Assembly (NCBI GenBank): GCA_050117315.1 | Contig: JASFMY010000013.1 | Span: forward strand, 15,051 to 79,050 | From: JANQIV01 sp050117315 | Lineage (GTDB): Bacteria; Bacteroidota; Ignavibacteria; Ignavibacteriales; Melioribacteraceae | Length of the DNA: 64,000 nucleotides | Direction of reading: 5' to 3' | Shown here: piece by piece, positions 52,098 to 60,272 of the stretch | How the letters are laid out: each line of letters begins with the position of its first letter | Position numbering within the stretch: position 1 is the first letter of the stretch | The notes under the pieces: model-generated | The model's database searches: none | What the model saw: the letters and a program-made list of their open reading frames with translations, nothing else | Told to the model about the DNA's origin: nothing | Position numbers and translations under genes: made by a program

Positions 52098-53678
52098 ATG
52101 AAAGAGATCAACAAGTTAGACCGGAGAGAATTTATAAAAGTCACATCGGCAAGCGTATTTGCAACAATGCTTGCCGGATGTATAAACTTACCCGAAGGAG
52201 AAAAACCTAATGTATTATTCATAGCAGTAGACGATCTGCGCCCGGAATTGGGATGTTACGGGAATGACGAGATAATAACCCCGAACTTCGATGCATTGGC
52301 AAAAGAAGGAATAATGTTCACGAACACATATTGCCAAGCGGCAGCATGTGCACCGAGCCGGGCAAGTCTAATGACCGGCTTTCGTCCGAATACAACGCGT
52401 GTATGGAGTTTGGGAGAAGAATTCCGGAAGATACATCCGAACATAGTTACAATACCCCAGCACTTTAAGAAATTCGGTTATCACACAGTATCAATGGGAA
52501 AAATATTCCACAATCATATGCCGGATGTAGTATCGTTCGATGAACCGGATTTGAAACCCGAAGAGTATATGACACCGGAAATGATAGACCGCGACCCCGA
52601 ATCTTTCTATTACGATGAGGACTTGAAAAAAGAATTAGCAGAAGTTCGTGAGAAGAGATTGAAGAAAAATCCAAATGCATACGCCGGAGGGTGGGCATAC
52701 GGAAAGTCGTGGGAGTGTTCTGATGCGCCGGATAACGCATTTTACGACGGGGCACAAACAGACCTTGCAATTGAAACATTAAAGAGATTAAAAAAGAAAA
52801 ATCAACCGTTCTATTTTGCGTTGGGATATTTCAGACCGCATCTGCCATTCGTTGCCCCCAAAAAATACTGGGACCTTTACGATAGAGATAAACTATCACT
52901 AGCGAAGAATCCCTACATTCCGGTAAACTCACCGGCGATGGCAATGAACTCATGTTACGAATTGGGCGGTTGTTATGATCTTGAGTGGGTAAAACATCCG
53001 GCAAAAGAAAAACTTCCTGAAGAAACAGCACGGGTCTTAAAGCACGGTTACTATGCAAGTGTAAGTTATGTTGATGCATGCCTTGGCAGATTAATGAAAG
53101 GCTTGAAAGACGAAGGACTCGATAAAAATACAATAGTAGTATTATGGGGAAATCACGGTTGGAAACTTGGAGAACACGGAAGCTGGTGTAAACAGACAAA
53201 TTACAATATAGACACACGAGTCCCGTTGATAGTAAGAATGCCGGGGAAAAAACAGCAAGCCGAACACAAGTGTAACGAATTAGTAGAACTTGTAGATTTA
53301 TTCCCAACGCTGTGCGACTTGGCGGATATAGATATACCGGGAAATATGGAAGGAATAAGTTTCAAACCGTTGCTTAAAAACCCGGATCGCGAATGGAAGT
53401 CGGCAGTGTTCAGCCAGTACGTTCAAAGACCTAAAGTAACACTAGACGGCAAATGCTATATGGGTTACTCTATGAAGACGAAACGGTATCATTACGTAGA
53501 ATGGTATTATTGGGATAATAAGGAAAAAGTAAGAGGCGACTATGTTACAGCTGAGTTATACGACAATGAATCAGACGGTGATGAGAATGTTAACATTGCC
53601 GGGAAACCGGGAAACAAAGCAATAATAGAAAAGCTGGCTGTGCAGTTAAAAGCCGGTTGGAGAGAAGCTTTACCTTAA
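52098..53678 (+). CDS. Sulfatase lipoprotein, iduronate-2-sulfatase-like (cassette 1, second)
   Basis: 526 residues from ATG 52098, with AGGGA 8 bases upstream; the longer frame back to 52002 runs through a repeat. RREFIKV leader and an LAGC lipobox (C28), FIAVDDLRPELGCYG, formylglycine Cys84 in ACAPSRASLMTG, HGWKLGEHGS. The first sulfatase in the cassette is a clear paralogue, and both resemble S1_7-type enzymes. It is likely anchored at a membrane. Followed 43 bp later by the BNR gene. The pair is absent from cassette 2, at least in the part visible. Confidence 0.88.
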   Translation: MKEINKLDRREFIKVTSASVFATMLAGCINLPEGEKPNVLFIAVDDLRPELGCYGNDEIITPNFDALAKEGIMFTNTYCQAAACAPSRASLMTGFRPNTTRVWSLGEEFRKIHPNIVTIPQHFKKFGYHTVSMGKIFHNHMPDVVSFDEPDLKPEEYMTPEMIDRDPESFYYDEDLKKELAEVREKRLKKNPNAYAGGWAYGKSWECSDAPDNAFYDGAQTDLAIETLKRLKKKNQPFYFALGYFRPHLPFVAPKKYWDLYDRDKLSLAKNPYIPVNSPAMAMNSCYELGGCYDLEWVKHPAKEKLPEETARVLKHGYYASVSYVDACLGRLMKGLKDEGLDKNTIVVLWGNHGWKLGEHGSWCKQTNYNIDTRVPLIVRMPGKKQQAEHKCNELVELVDLFPTLCDLADIDIPGNMEGISFKPLLKNPDREWKSAVFSQYVQRPKVTLDGKCYMGYSMKTKRYHYVEWYYWDNKEKVRGDYVTAELYDNESDGDENVNIAGKPGNKAIIEKLAVQLKAGWREALP

Positions 53679-53721
53679 CATAATATTAAGCAATACACCA
53701 TAAAAATAGGGAAAAAGATTT

Positions 53722-54960
53722 GTGAAAGTTAATAAGATAATGGCAGTATTATTTTTATCCCTTGTACTGATTTTTGCTTTAGTTTTTTTTAACAAACAAG
53801 AACCCACTGTAAAAATAGAAGTACTGGGAGATCCTTTACTAAGCCGGTACGATACCGGTGAACTGATTTACGCAAGAAATGTATGGGATTTACAGCTATA
53901 CAAAAATAAGATTTATATCGGTACGGGAAACAGTTCAAATATAGGTCCGGCAGTAAACTCCGGTCCGGTTCCTTTGTTTTCATATGATTTACAAAATGGA
54001 GTATTTAAAGAAGAATTTACGGTAGATGATGACCAAATAGATATGATAGTATTGTTTGGAGATTCTATATACATACCCGGACATGATCCGAAGGAAAGCT
54101 GGGAGCTTGGGAATTATTATAAAATTGAAAACGGTGAATGGAAAAAAGTTAGAAATATTCCCGGTGGCATACATAACTATTCAATGGTAATATACAAGGA
54201 TAGGATGTTTGCCGGTCTTGGACTTACTATAACTGAAAAGAGTTATGCTGTTGTAGTCTCAAGCGATAGAGGGAAAAGCTGGGAAAGAAAAACACTGGAA
54301 AATTGTTTTAGAATTTACTCGTTTCTAATTGTAGATGATGTGCTCTATGCAATAGGAATAATGCCGAGTGAAGGATTTAGAGCGCATGTTAAATCTAAAA
54401 GAGACGTAAGATTGGCAAATGGGATTTATCAATACGATAGTGAAAAAGGAGTATTTATAACAAGAGATGATCTAAGCTATAAAGTACTTTTTCCCGATAC
54501 TGCAATAGATACATCTCTAAGTAAAAAAATAGTAAGACCAACTAGTGTTGATAATAAATCAATCTATATCGGTGCATACATCCATAACGATCATCAAAAT
54601 ATACCGATAGGATTGTACGTAGCAGAAAAGCTTGACGGTAATGTTGAAAAAGTAAGTAAGGTAGAATTACCGGAAGGGTATTTACCATGGGATATCATAC
54701 ATAGAAGCGATATGACATACGTATTGTTGAATAAGAAAATCAATGAAGAAAAATATACAACAATGGTATATGCAAGTAATGATTTAGAGAGATGGGAAAG
54801 AGTGTTGGAATTTAATTATACAACCTTTTCACGTTCATTTGAAACTATGAATAATGAATATTACTTCGGACTAGGATGTGAAATTCAAAATCCTCAAGAA
54901 TGGTCGGAAAAAGAATTAAGGAAAGAAACCGGAACAATCTTAAAGGTTACAAAAGAATAA
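53722..54960 (+). CDS. Surface BNR/propeller-like protein (cassette 1)
   Basis: 412 residues from a GTG start, supported by the aligned ATG at 62863 in cassette 2. N-terminal membrane anchor or signal (~5-22). Repeated beta-blades with SSDRGKSWE (Asp-box-like), VYASNDLERWERV and GTGNSSNIGP. It looks like a BNR/sialidase-type propeller, but I see no catalytic set, so binding may be its role. The middle differs from the cassette 2 protein while both ends match closely. Function not recognised. Confidence 0.7.
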   Translation: MKVNKIMAVLFLSLVLIFALVFFNKQEPTVKIEVLGDPLLSRYDTGELIYARNVWDLQLYKNKIYIGTGNSSNIGPAVNSGPVPLFSYDLQNGVFKEEFTVDDDQIDMIVLFGDSIYIPGHDPKESWELGNYYKIENGEWKKVRNIPGGIHNYSMVIYKDRMFAGLGLTITEKSYAVVVSSDRGKSWERKTLENCFRIYSFLIVDDVLYAIGIMPSEGFRAHVKSKRDVRLANGIYQYDSEKGVFITRDDLSYKVLFPDTAIDTSLSKKIVRPTSVDNKSIYIGAYIHNDHQNIPIGLYVAEKLDGNVEKVSKVELPEGYLPWDIIHRSDMTYVLLNKKINEEKYTTMVYASNDLERWERVLEFNYTTFSRSFETMNNEYYFGLGCEIQNPQEWSEKELRKETGTILKVTKE

Positions 54961-55126
54961 ATAACAATGAATAACAAAGAAAAATTTAGGACATTTACAA
55001 AACTGTATATAAATGCCGTAGTTGAGATTTTTTTACACCTAACTTCTTTACTATACATCAGATTCAATCATGACTGTCTCAATTAGATAGTACTGATTGT
55101 ACCCCTCGAATCATAGAGACTCTCCT

Positions 55127-55172
55127 CCTCTCCGTAGATGAACTGTACCCCTTCTTCGGAGAGGTTTTTTTT
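55127..55172 (+). terminator. Rho-independent terminator closing cassette 1
   Basis: CCTCTCCG (55127-55134) and CGGAGAGG (55157-55164) pair and are followed by eight T. Confidence 0.75.
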
Positions 55173-55279
55173 ATATGAAATTGTCTGCTTAGATGTTAAG
55201 GAAGGATTTTTCTTTTCCCCATTAAAATATTATAAATAAACAAGTGATAAGGTATTATAGCTTTAAATAATTCCAGATG

Positions 55280-55398
55280 GCTATATTGCTTCATCCCGAC
55301 TACGTCCTCAAAACGGACTTCGACGGACAGGTTGTTTAATTGCTCTAAAAATCTGTCCCGGCAATATGACTATTAAACAATTTAACAATTGTTATGAT
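55280..55398 (+). repeat. Dispersed repeat, family E copy 2
   Basis: Contains CCGGCAATATGACTATT (55358-55374), then AACAATTGTTATGATT to 55398, matching the inverse of 40664-40700. Relative to that copy it carries an extra AAACAATTT-like insertion. Confidence 0.5.
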
Positions 55399-55557
55399 TC
55401 CCTTAATTAAGAGTCGTTACAACTTTAAAGAGCAAACTTTAATAATTATCTATTTGAGTTAATGTGCAAAGCAGATTTAATATTCATTTAATTTTTTAGA
55501 AGCATTTCTTTATTATTTTTAAAAAGATGATTTATGTAAAGACTTATCTTCAAAAAA

Positions 55558-56124
55558 ATGTATGAGCAATTTGACAATATTGAACAAGACATTATAACGG
55601 CAATACGTGATGATGATGAATCGGCTTTCGAAATACTATTCCGTAGATATTATCCAGAACTTTGCAGTTACTTAAATATTTATATTAGAGATAAAGATGA
55701 AGTTGAAGAAATGGTTCAACAACTGTTTCTAAACATTTGGGAAAGGAGGAAGAATTTTTACCCTAAAAACAATGTAAGATCATATTTATATAAAGCAGTA
55801 AAAAACAAAGCAATCAACTACAGAAAGCATTTGCAAATAAAAGAGAGAGTAATTCAGAAAATTAGAAATATGCAAATGATAAGAGAAAACAACCTTGAAG
55901 ACGAAATTGATAAAACAGAAATGCAGTTATTAATTGATAAAGCCGTTGAACGCTTGCCTGCACGCTGCCGCGAAACATTTATTTTAGTTAAGTATAATAA
56001 CTTTTCTTATCAAGAAGCCGCTGATATAATGAACATATCAACACATACGGTTGAAATACAAATAGGGAAGGCATTAAAGAAACTCCGTTCTTCTCTCGGC
56101 ACACTAATCTTATCTCAAAAATAA
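55558..56124 (+). CDS. ECF-family sigma factor, FecI type (cassette 2)
   Basis: 188 residues. Region 2: ILFRRYYPELCSYLNIYI, EMVQQLFLNIWERRKNF, VRSYLYKAVKNKA. Region 4: LPARCRETFILVKYNNFSYQEAADIMN and VEIQIGKALKKL. Same position and partner order as the gene at 42994, but with little DNA similarity, so the two regulatory modules are probably insulated from each other. Confidence 0.88.
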   Translation: MYEQFDNIEQDIITAIRDDDESAFEILFRRYYPELCSYLNIYIRDKDEVEEMVQQLFLNIWERRKNFYPKNNVRSYLYKAVKNKAINYRKHLQIKERVIQKIRNMQMIRENNLEDEIDKTEMQLLIDKAVERLPARCRETFILVKYNNFSYQEAADIMNISTHTVEIQIGKALKKLRSSLGTLILSQK

Positions 56125-56145
56125 TCTACAACATTTACATTTTAT

Positions 56146-56225
56146 TAAAGATCCGCGTAGGGGTTTTGCTCAATTCAGTTGTTTTATAATAAAGGTAATA
56201 CATTTACAACAACGCGGGATCTTTA
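56146..56225 (+). promoter_or_regulatory. Inverted repeat ending at the FecR start codon (cassette 2)
   Basis: TAAAGATCCGCGT (56146-56158) and ACGCGGGATCTTTA (56212-56225) pair with one bulge. The second arm runs into the ATG at 56225, so the stem would sequester the ribosome site. Confidence 0.45.
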
Positions 56226-57268
56226 TGAAAGATTCAAAAATTTATCAAAAAATAGCAAAATATCTTTCCGGCGAAATTAAAGAAAGTGAAACCGAAAACA
56301 TAGAACTATGGCTGAAGAGCGATAAAGAGATCAAAAAAAAGTTTGAAGAATCCGGTGCTTTGTGGCAAAAAATTTCCGGGACCGGTGAGTCCTGGAATGT
56401 TGATAATGCATGGGAAAAAGTTAAAACCGCCATGCACGATGTTCAACCCACTCATGCAAAAAATAAAGTCCGGATAAACAACTCTTGGTCTTCCGGGTTT
56501 CAATTTGCCAGGGTTTCTTTTGCTGTAATAATAATAGTTGTCGTTTCGTTGATTGCTATGGAACGCTTTGGGCTCTTTAACGGAAATCAAGGAGGTTCCC
56601 GTTTGTATTCATTAACTACCGATTATGGTAATATCAAGAAAGTTGTTTTAGGCGACGGCTCCGTCGTAACTATGAATGCCGCAAGTTCAATAGAAATTCC
56701 AGCCGATTTCGGCAAAGAAAAAAGGGCTGTCCGTTTAAGCGGGGAAGCATTTTTTGAGGTTACCGCCAATCCTAATGTTCCGTTTATTGTTCATGCCGGT
56801 AATGTCTCTGCAACAGTTCTCGGGACAAAATTTAATGTAAAGGCATTTCCTGATGAAACAGAGCTGGCCGTTTCTCTCGTGGAAGGAAAAGTTAAAGTTG
56901 CAAGAAATGATACAGGGCATGTACGGGGCGAGGTCATTTTAAATCCCTCGGAGCAAATCGTTTTTAATGATGATTCAAAGAATGGAATTGTAAGTAAATT
57001 TAACCGGTGGGAAACTATTGGCTGGAAGGCTAATATTCTCGTATTCAATAACGTTGAACTGGAAAAAATATTTAAAGTTCTTGAAAGGGCTTACGGAGTG
57101 AAATTTGAAATTCAAAACGATCTGCACAAACTTATCAGGATAAGCGCAAACTTTGAGAATGAATCTTTTTGGACGGTTGTTAAATCTTTGCAGTCTTTAA
57201 CTGACCTTAACTATAGAACAGAAAAAAATGCAGACGGCCTTTCAAAAATAATTTTTTATAAAAAATAA
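56225..57268 (+). CDS. FecR-type anti-sigma regulator (cassette 2)
   Basis: 347 residues. Cytoplasmic part (~1-90), transmembrane helix (~94-112), FecR domain (~140-250) with IKKVVLGDGSVVTMNAASS and LSGEAFFEVTANP, C-terminal DUF4974 (~270-347). The same architecture as the cassette 1 FecR. It would link the cassette 2 receptor to the cassette 2 sigma factor. Part of an inverted repeat overlaps its start region. Confidence 0.88.
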   Translation: MKDSKIYQKIAKYLSGEIKESETENIELWLKSDKEIKKKFEESGALWQKISGTGESWNVDNAWEKVKTAMHDVQPTHAKNKVRINNSWSSGFQFARVSFAVIIIVVVSLIAMERFGLFNGNQGGSRLYSLTTDYGNIKKVVLGDGSVVTMNAASSIEIPADFGKEKRAVRLSGEAFFEVTANPNVPFIVHAGNVSATVLGTKFNVKAFPDETELAVSLVEGKVKVARNDTGHVRGEVILNPSEQIVFNDDSKNGIVSKFNRWETIGWKANILVFNNVELEKIFKVLERAYGVKFEIQNDLHKLIRISANFENESFWTVVKSLQSLTDLNYRTEKNADGLSKIIFYKK

Positions 57269-57282
57269 AACTGATAATAAAA

Positions 57283-57358
57283 AAGGAGGGTCTATTGAAA
57301 AAATCCGGTTTTCCCTAACACTAAAAAAGCCATGACAATGGTCAGGATTGCCATGGCT
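57283..57358 (+). promoter_or_regulatory. Leader with strong SD, mini-ORF and hairpin before receptor 2
   Basis: AAGGAGG (57283-57289), then TTG-initiated 7-codon ORF to TAA (57295-57318). Stem AGCCATGACAAT (57328-57339) with ATTGCCATGGCT (57347-57358). Stem positions differ from receptor 1 in the place of the single mismatch. Confidence 0.55.
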
Positions 57359-57411
57359 TGAGAGTCAAATAATTAACACTACTAATTACTTAACAATTGA
57401 CAGGTAAAAAT

Positions 57412-60132
57412 ATGAAAAAAAAACTATTACGGGTAGTTAAAATGTCTTTGTACTATTCCTTGTTCGGGATATTACTTCAGTGTCTGGTTGTAAGTCTGTT
57501 ATTTGCTTCTCCTTCAGAAGGACAAGAGTTGAAGGATATTAGAGTAGATGTAGCTTTATATGATGTTTCATTCGAAGAGGCTCTTAAAAGTTTGGAGCGT
57601 TCTACAAGCTTTAAATTCCTTTATGTTAATAAGGATGTTCCTATAGATGAGAAGATTACAATTGATGTTACCGACGAATCATTGTACGATTTACTTGAAG
57701 GTTTAGCCGGGCAATACAACCTGGTATTCCAGAGGATTAACAACCAGATTGTAATTAAGAAAGCAAACTTTGAAGAGTATAACGAGCCCGTTGTTGTTAT
57801 CCAGCAAACCGGGTCAATAAGAGGCAAAGTTACAGATGCCAAAACCGGGGAATCGTTGATGGGTGCCAATATAATATTGAAGGAAACCGGTACTGGCGTA
57901 GCAGCAAATGAAAACGGCGAATATTCACTAGAAAAACTTTCTCCGGGGAATTATACGTTAGTAATAAAATACATTGGATATTCAACAAAAGAAGAAACTG
58001 TTGATGTAGTTGAGAATAAAACGGTTGAAATAAATATAGAACTTGACCCGAGTGCATATGATTTAAATGAAGTTGTAGTAACGGGCACAATGGTAGAGAC
58101 AAAGAAGAAAACGATGGGTACGGCAATTACGGTACTAAAGGAAAAAGATATTGAAACAATGAGTACAACATCGATAGCAGCGATGTTTCAGGATCAACAG
58201 GTAGCCGGTGTTTCTTCGATGGATATGAGCGGAGATGATATGAATAATAAAATATTTATACGCGGTGCCAATACAGCATTAACTACCCAAATTGATCCTA
58301 TCAAAATATTGATAGACGGTGTTGAAGTTCAAACAAGATTTATATCAAACATCAGTGCACAGAATATTGAGAGAATAGAAATAATCCGCGGACCGCAAGC
58401 TTCAACTCTTTACGGTTCGGAAGCTGCCGGCGGTGTTATACAGATTTTCACAAAAAAAGGTATGGTAGGACAGGAAGGAATTAAAGGTTCAATCTCAACA
58501 CAGCAAGGAGTAATACAATCCAAATATGATCTGAGTACATTATGGAGTAGGTCATATAACGGATCGGTGAGCGGCGGACTACTAGGAGGATCATATGGAC
58601 TAGGCATAGCCTACACACAAAAGGAAGGATATTGTGTTAATAATGACCGAGAAAATTTTAATGCTTCTTTCGGTTTTCAAAAGAAATTACTTGATAATCT
58701 GAACATAAGTGTTATATCAAGACTATCCAATAGAAAATGGGGTTATGCAGGATCTTCATCTATTTGGTATGGTCTTTATCAAGAAGGTAAACTTCCTACT
58801 GCTAATTCTTATTTACTTGATCCGGATAATTATTATACTTCCAGCAATATTGTTCTTGGATTGAATATAAGTTATGTATATTCCGATTGGTGGGAACATC
58901 AATTAACAATCGGGTATATTAAAAATAGATATGATAGGTATACGGTTCCCAGCAATCTTTATGCATCGGATACAACTCGTTCATTTGTATCAAGTGACTA
59001 TATTAGACCAACCTTTCGTTATTCAACAAACATTACATTACCAAGGATGGATTTTTTCCAGCCGAGTATTACTGCAGGTTTTGAGTATATTGAAACAGAG
59101 TATAAATATGTTACCAGTAATTATAGAAATGTCTCTAATTACACAGTTTCGACTTTATCGGGTAATATTATTATAGATAACACGGCTAAAAGAGCTTTCT
59201 TCGGTCAGGCAAAATTAGGATTTTATGACAAACTGTTTATTACAGCAGGCGTAAGAACAGATTACAACAGTAATAATGGTTCGAATTATTCCGCATACAC
59301 AACAAATCCTAGGGTTGGTTTCTCTTACTTAATGGAACCGATGAATGGCTGGGTAATAAAAACACGCGGCTCTTGGGGAACAGGCATTCAGTCACCGACA
59401 CTGTTAATGAGGAACGGTTCTTTACCTAACTGTCTTCCTAATCCGGATATCGGTCCTCAAACAACAAGCGGTTGGGAAATAGGTGTAGATCAATACTTTT
59501 TAGACGGCGCACTTTATTGTGAATTTACATATTATTATCAAGATACAAAAGATCAACTTGGTACGAATTACCCCGATCTGGAAAATAATCCTTCTCAATA
59601 TCAAATTTTAAACTTAGGAGAAGTAGAAAACAAGGGACTTGAAGCAGTACTTAAGTATACCAAAGGAGCAATGGATGTAAGTGTTAATGTTTCTTATAAC
59701 CATAATGAAATAATAGAGATGCCTGTAGTAAAATCGCCTACAGAGATTGTCGGTAAACCGATAGCTGCTTCAATAGTACCGCAAGTAACAGCCGGCTTTT
59801 CATTTAATTACAGATTAAATGAACTTTTAAACATAGATAAAGAACATAACACATCTATAGGGTTTAATGTTAATTACATCGGAAAAAGATGGGCATTGGA
59901 CTATGAGGCATATTATACTGCTGTAATGAACAAAACTGCACAGTCCAGATCTAACTATTTAAAATGGTTTGACGGTTTTGCAAAGGTTAATCTTTTTGCC
60001 AATTATAAGTTAACAAGGAATTTGGGAATAGGATTAAATATTCGGAACCTGTTTAACAGCTATGAACAACCTACTCCGTATTATTATGTAACGGGCAGGG
60101 AAACTTCACTTCAATTGAACATGAATTTTTAG
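57412..60132 (+). CDS. TonB-dependent receptor with STN domain (cassette 2)
   Basis: 906 residues from ATG 57412; an in-frame TTG at 57397 is less likely. Signal peptide, STN (~40-115), regulatory-like domain (~130-215) nearly identical to cassette 1, plug (~230-360) with IIRGPQASTLYGSEAAGGVI, barrel ending LQLNMNF. Barrel loops differ from cassette 1 throughout, so a different but related ligand is likely. Again no SusD follows. Confidence 0.9.
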   Translation: MKKKLLRVVKMSLYYSLFGILLQCLVVSLLFASPSEGQELKDIRVDVALYDVSFEEALKSLERSTSFKFLYVNKDVPIDEKITIDVTDESLYDLLEGLAGQYNLVFQRINNQIVIKKANFEEYNEPVVVIQQTGSIRGKVTDAKTGESLMGANIILKETGTGVAANENGEYSLEKLSPGNYTLVIKYIGYSTKEETVDVVENKTVEINIELDPSAYDLNEVVVTGTMVETKKKTMGTAITVLKEKDIETMSTTSIAAMFQDQQVAGVSSMDMSGDDMNNKIFIRGANTALTTQIDPIKILIDGVEVQTRFISNISAQNIERIEIIRGPQASTLYGSEAAGGVIQIFTKKGMVGQEGIKGSISTQQGVIQSKYDLSTLWSRSYNGSVSGGLLGGSYGLGIAYTQKEGYCVNNDRENFNASFGFQKKLLDNLNISVISRLSNRKWGYAGSSSIWYGLYQEGKLPTANSYLLDPDNYYTSSNIVLGLNISYVYSDWWEHQLTIGYIKNRYDRYTVPSNLYASDTTRSFVSSDYIRPTFRYSTNITLPRMDFFQPSITAGFEYIETEYKYVTSNYRNVSNYTVSTLSGNIIIDNTAKRAFFGQAKLGFYDKLFITAGVRTDYNSNNGSNYSAYTTNPRVGFSYLMEPMNGWVIKTRGSWGTGIQSPTLLMRNGSLPNCLPNPDIGPQTTSGWEIGVDQYFLDGALYCEFTYYYQDTKDQLGTNYPDLENNPSQYQILNLGEVENKGLEAVLKYTKGAMDVSVNVSYNHNEIIEMPVVKSPTEIVGKPIAASIVPQVTAGFSFNYRLNELLNIDKEHNTSIGFNVNYIGKRWALDYEAYYTAVMNKTAQSRSNYLKWFDGFAKVNLFANYKLTRNLGIGLNIRNLFNSYEQPTPYYYVTGRETSLQLNMNF

Positions 60133-60147
60133 TTCTAAAATAAAATT

Positions 60148-60252
60148 AAGGTGTCTCGTAAGAAATTATTTTATCTGAAAATCGATTTGATTTATTCTTT
60201 TTATGCCGATACAAATTGATTTGATAAAAAATTCGGGAGATGCCTTTATTTT
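60148..60252 (+). terminator. Terminator/attenuator after receptor 2
   Basis: AAGGTGTCTC (60148-60157) pairs with GAGATGCCTT (60236-60245) using two G-U wobbles, then TATTTTTA. It is the counterpart of 47651-47706 and keeps pairing despite sequence changes. Confidence 0.55.
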
Positions 60253-60272
60253 TAATCTACAAGGAGATTAAA

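Larger units (their letters stand above)
54961..55557. other. 597-bp region between the two cassettes
   Basis: No gene. It holds a strong terminator at 55127-55172 and a repeat (family E) at about 55280-55398. Remaining sequence is AT-rich. Confidence 0.6.
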
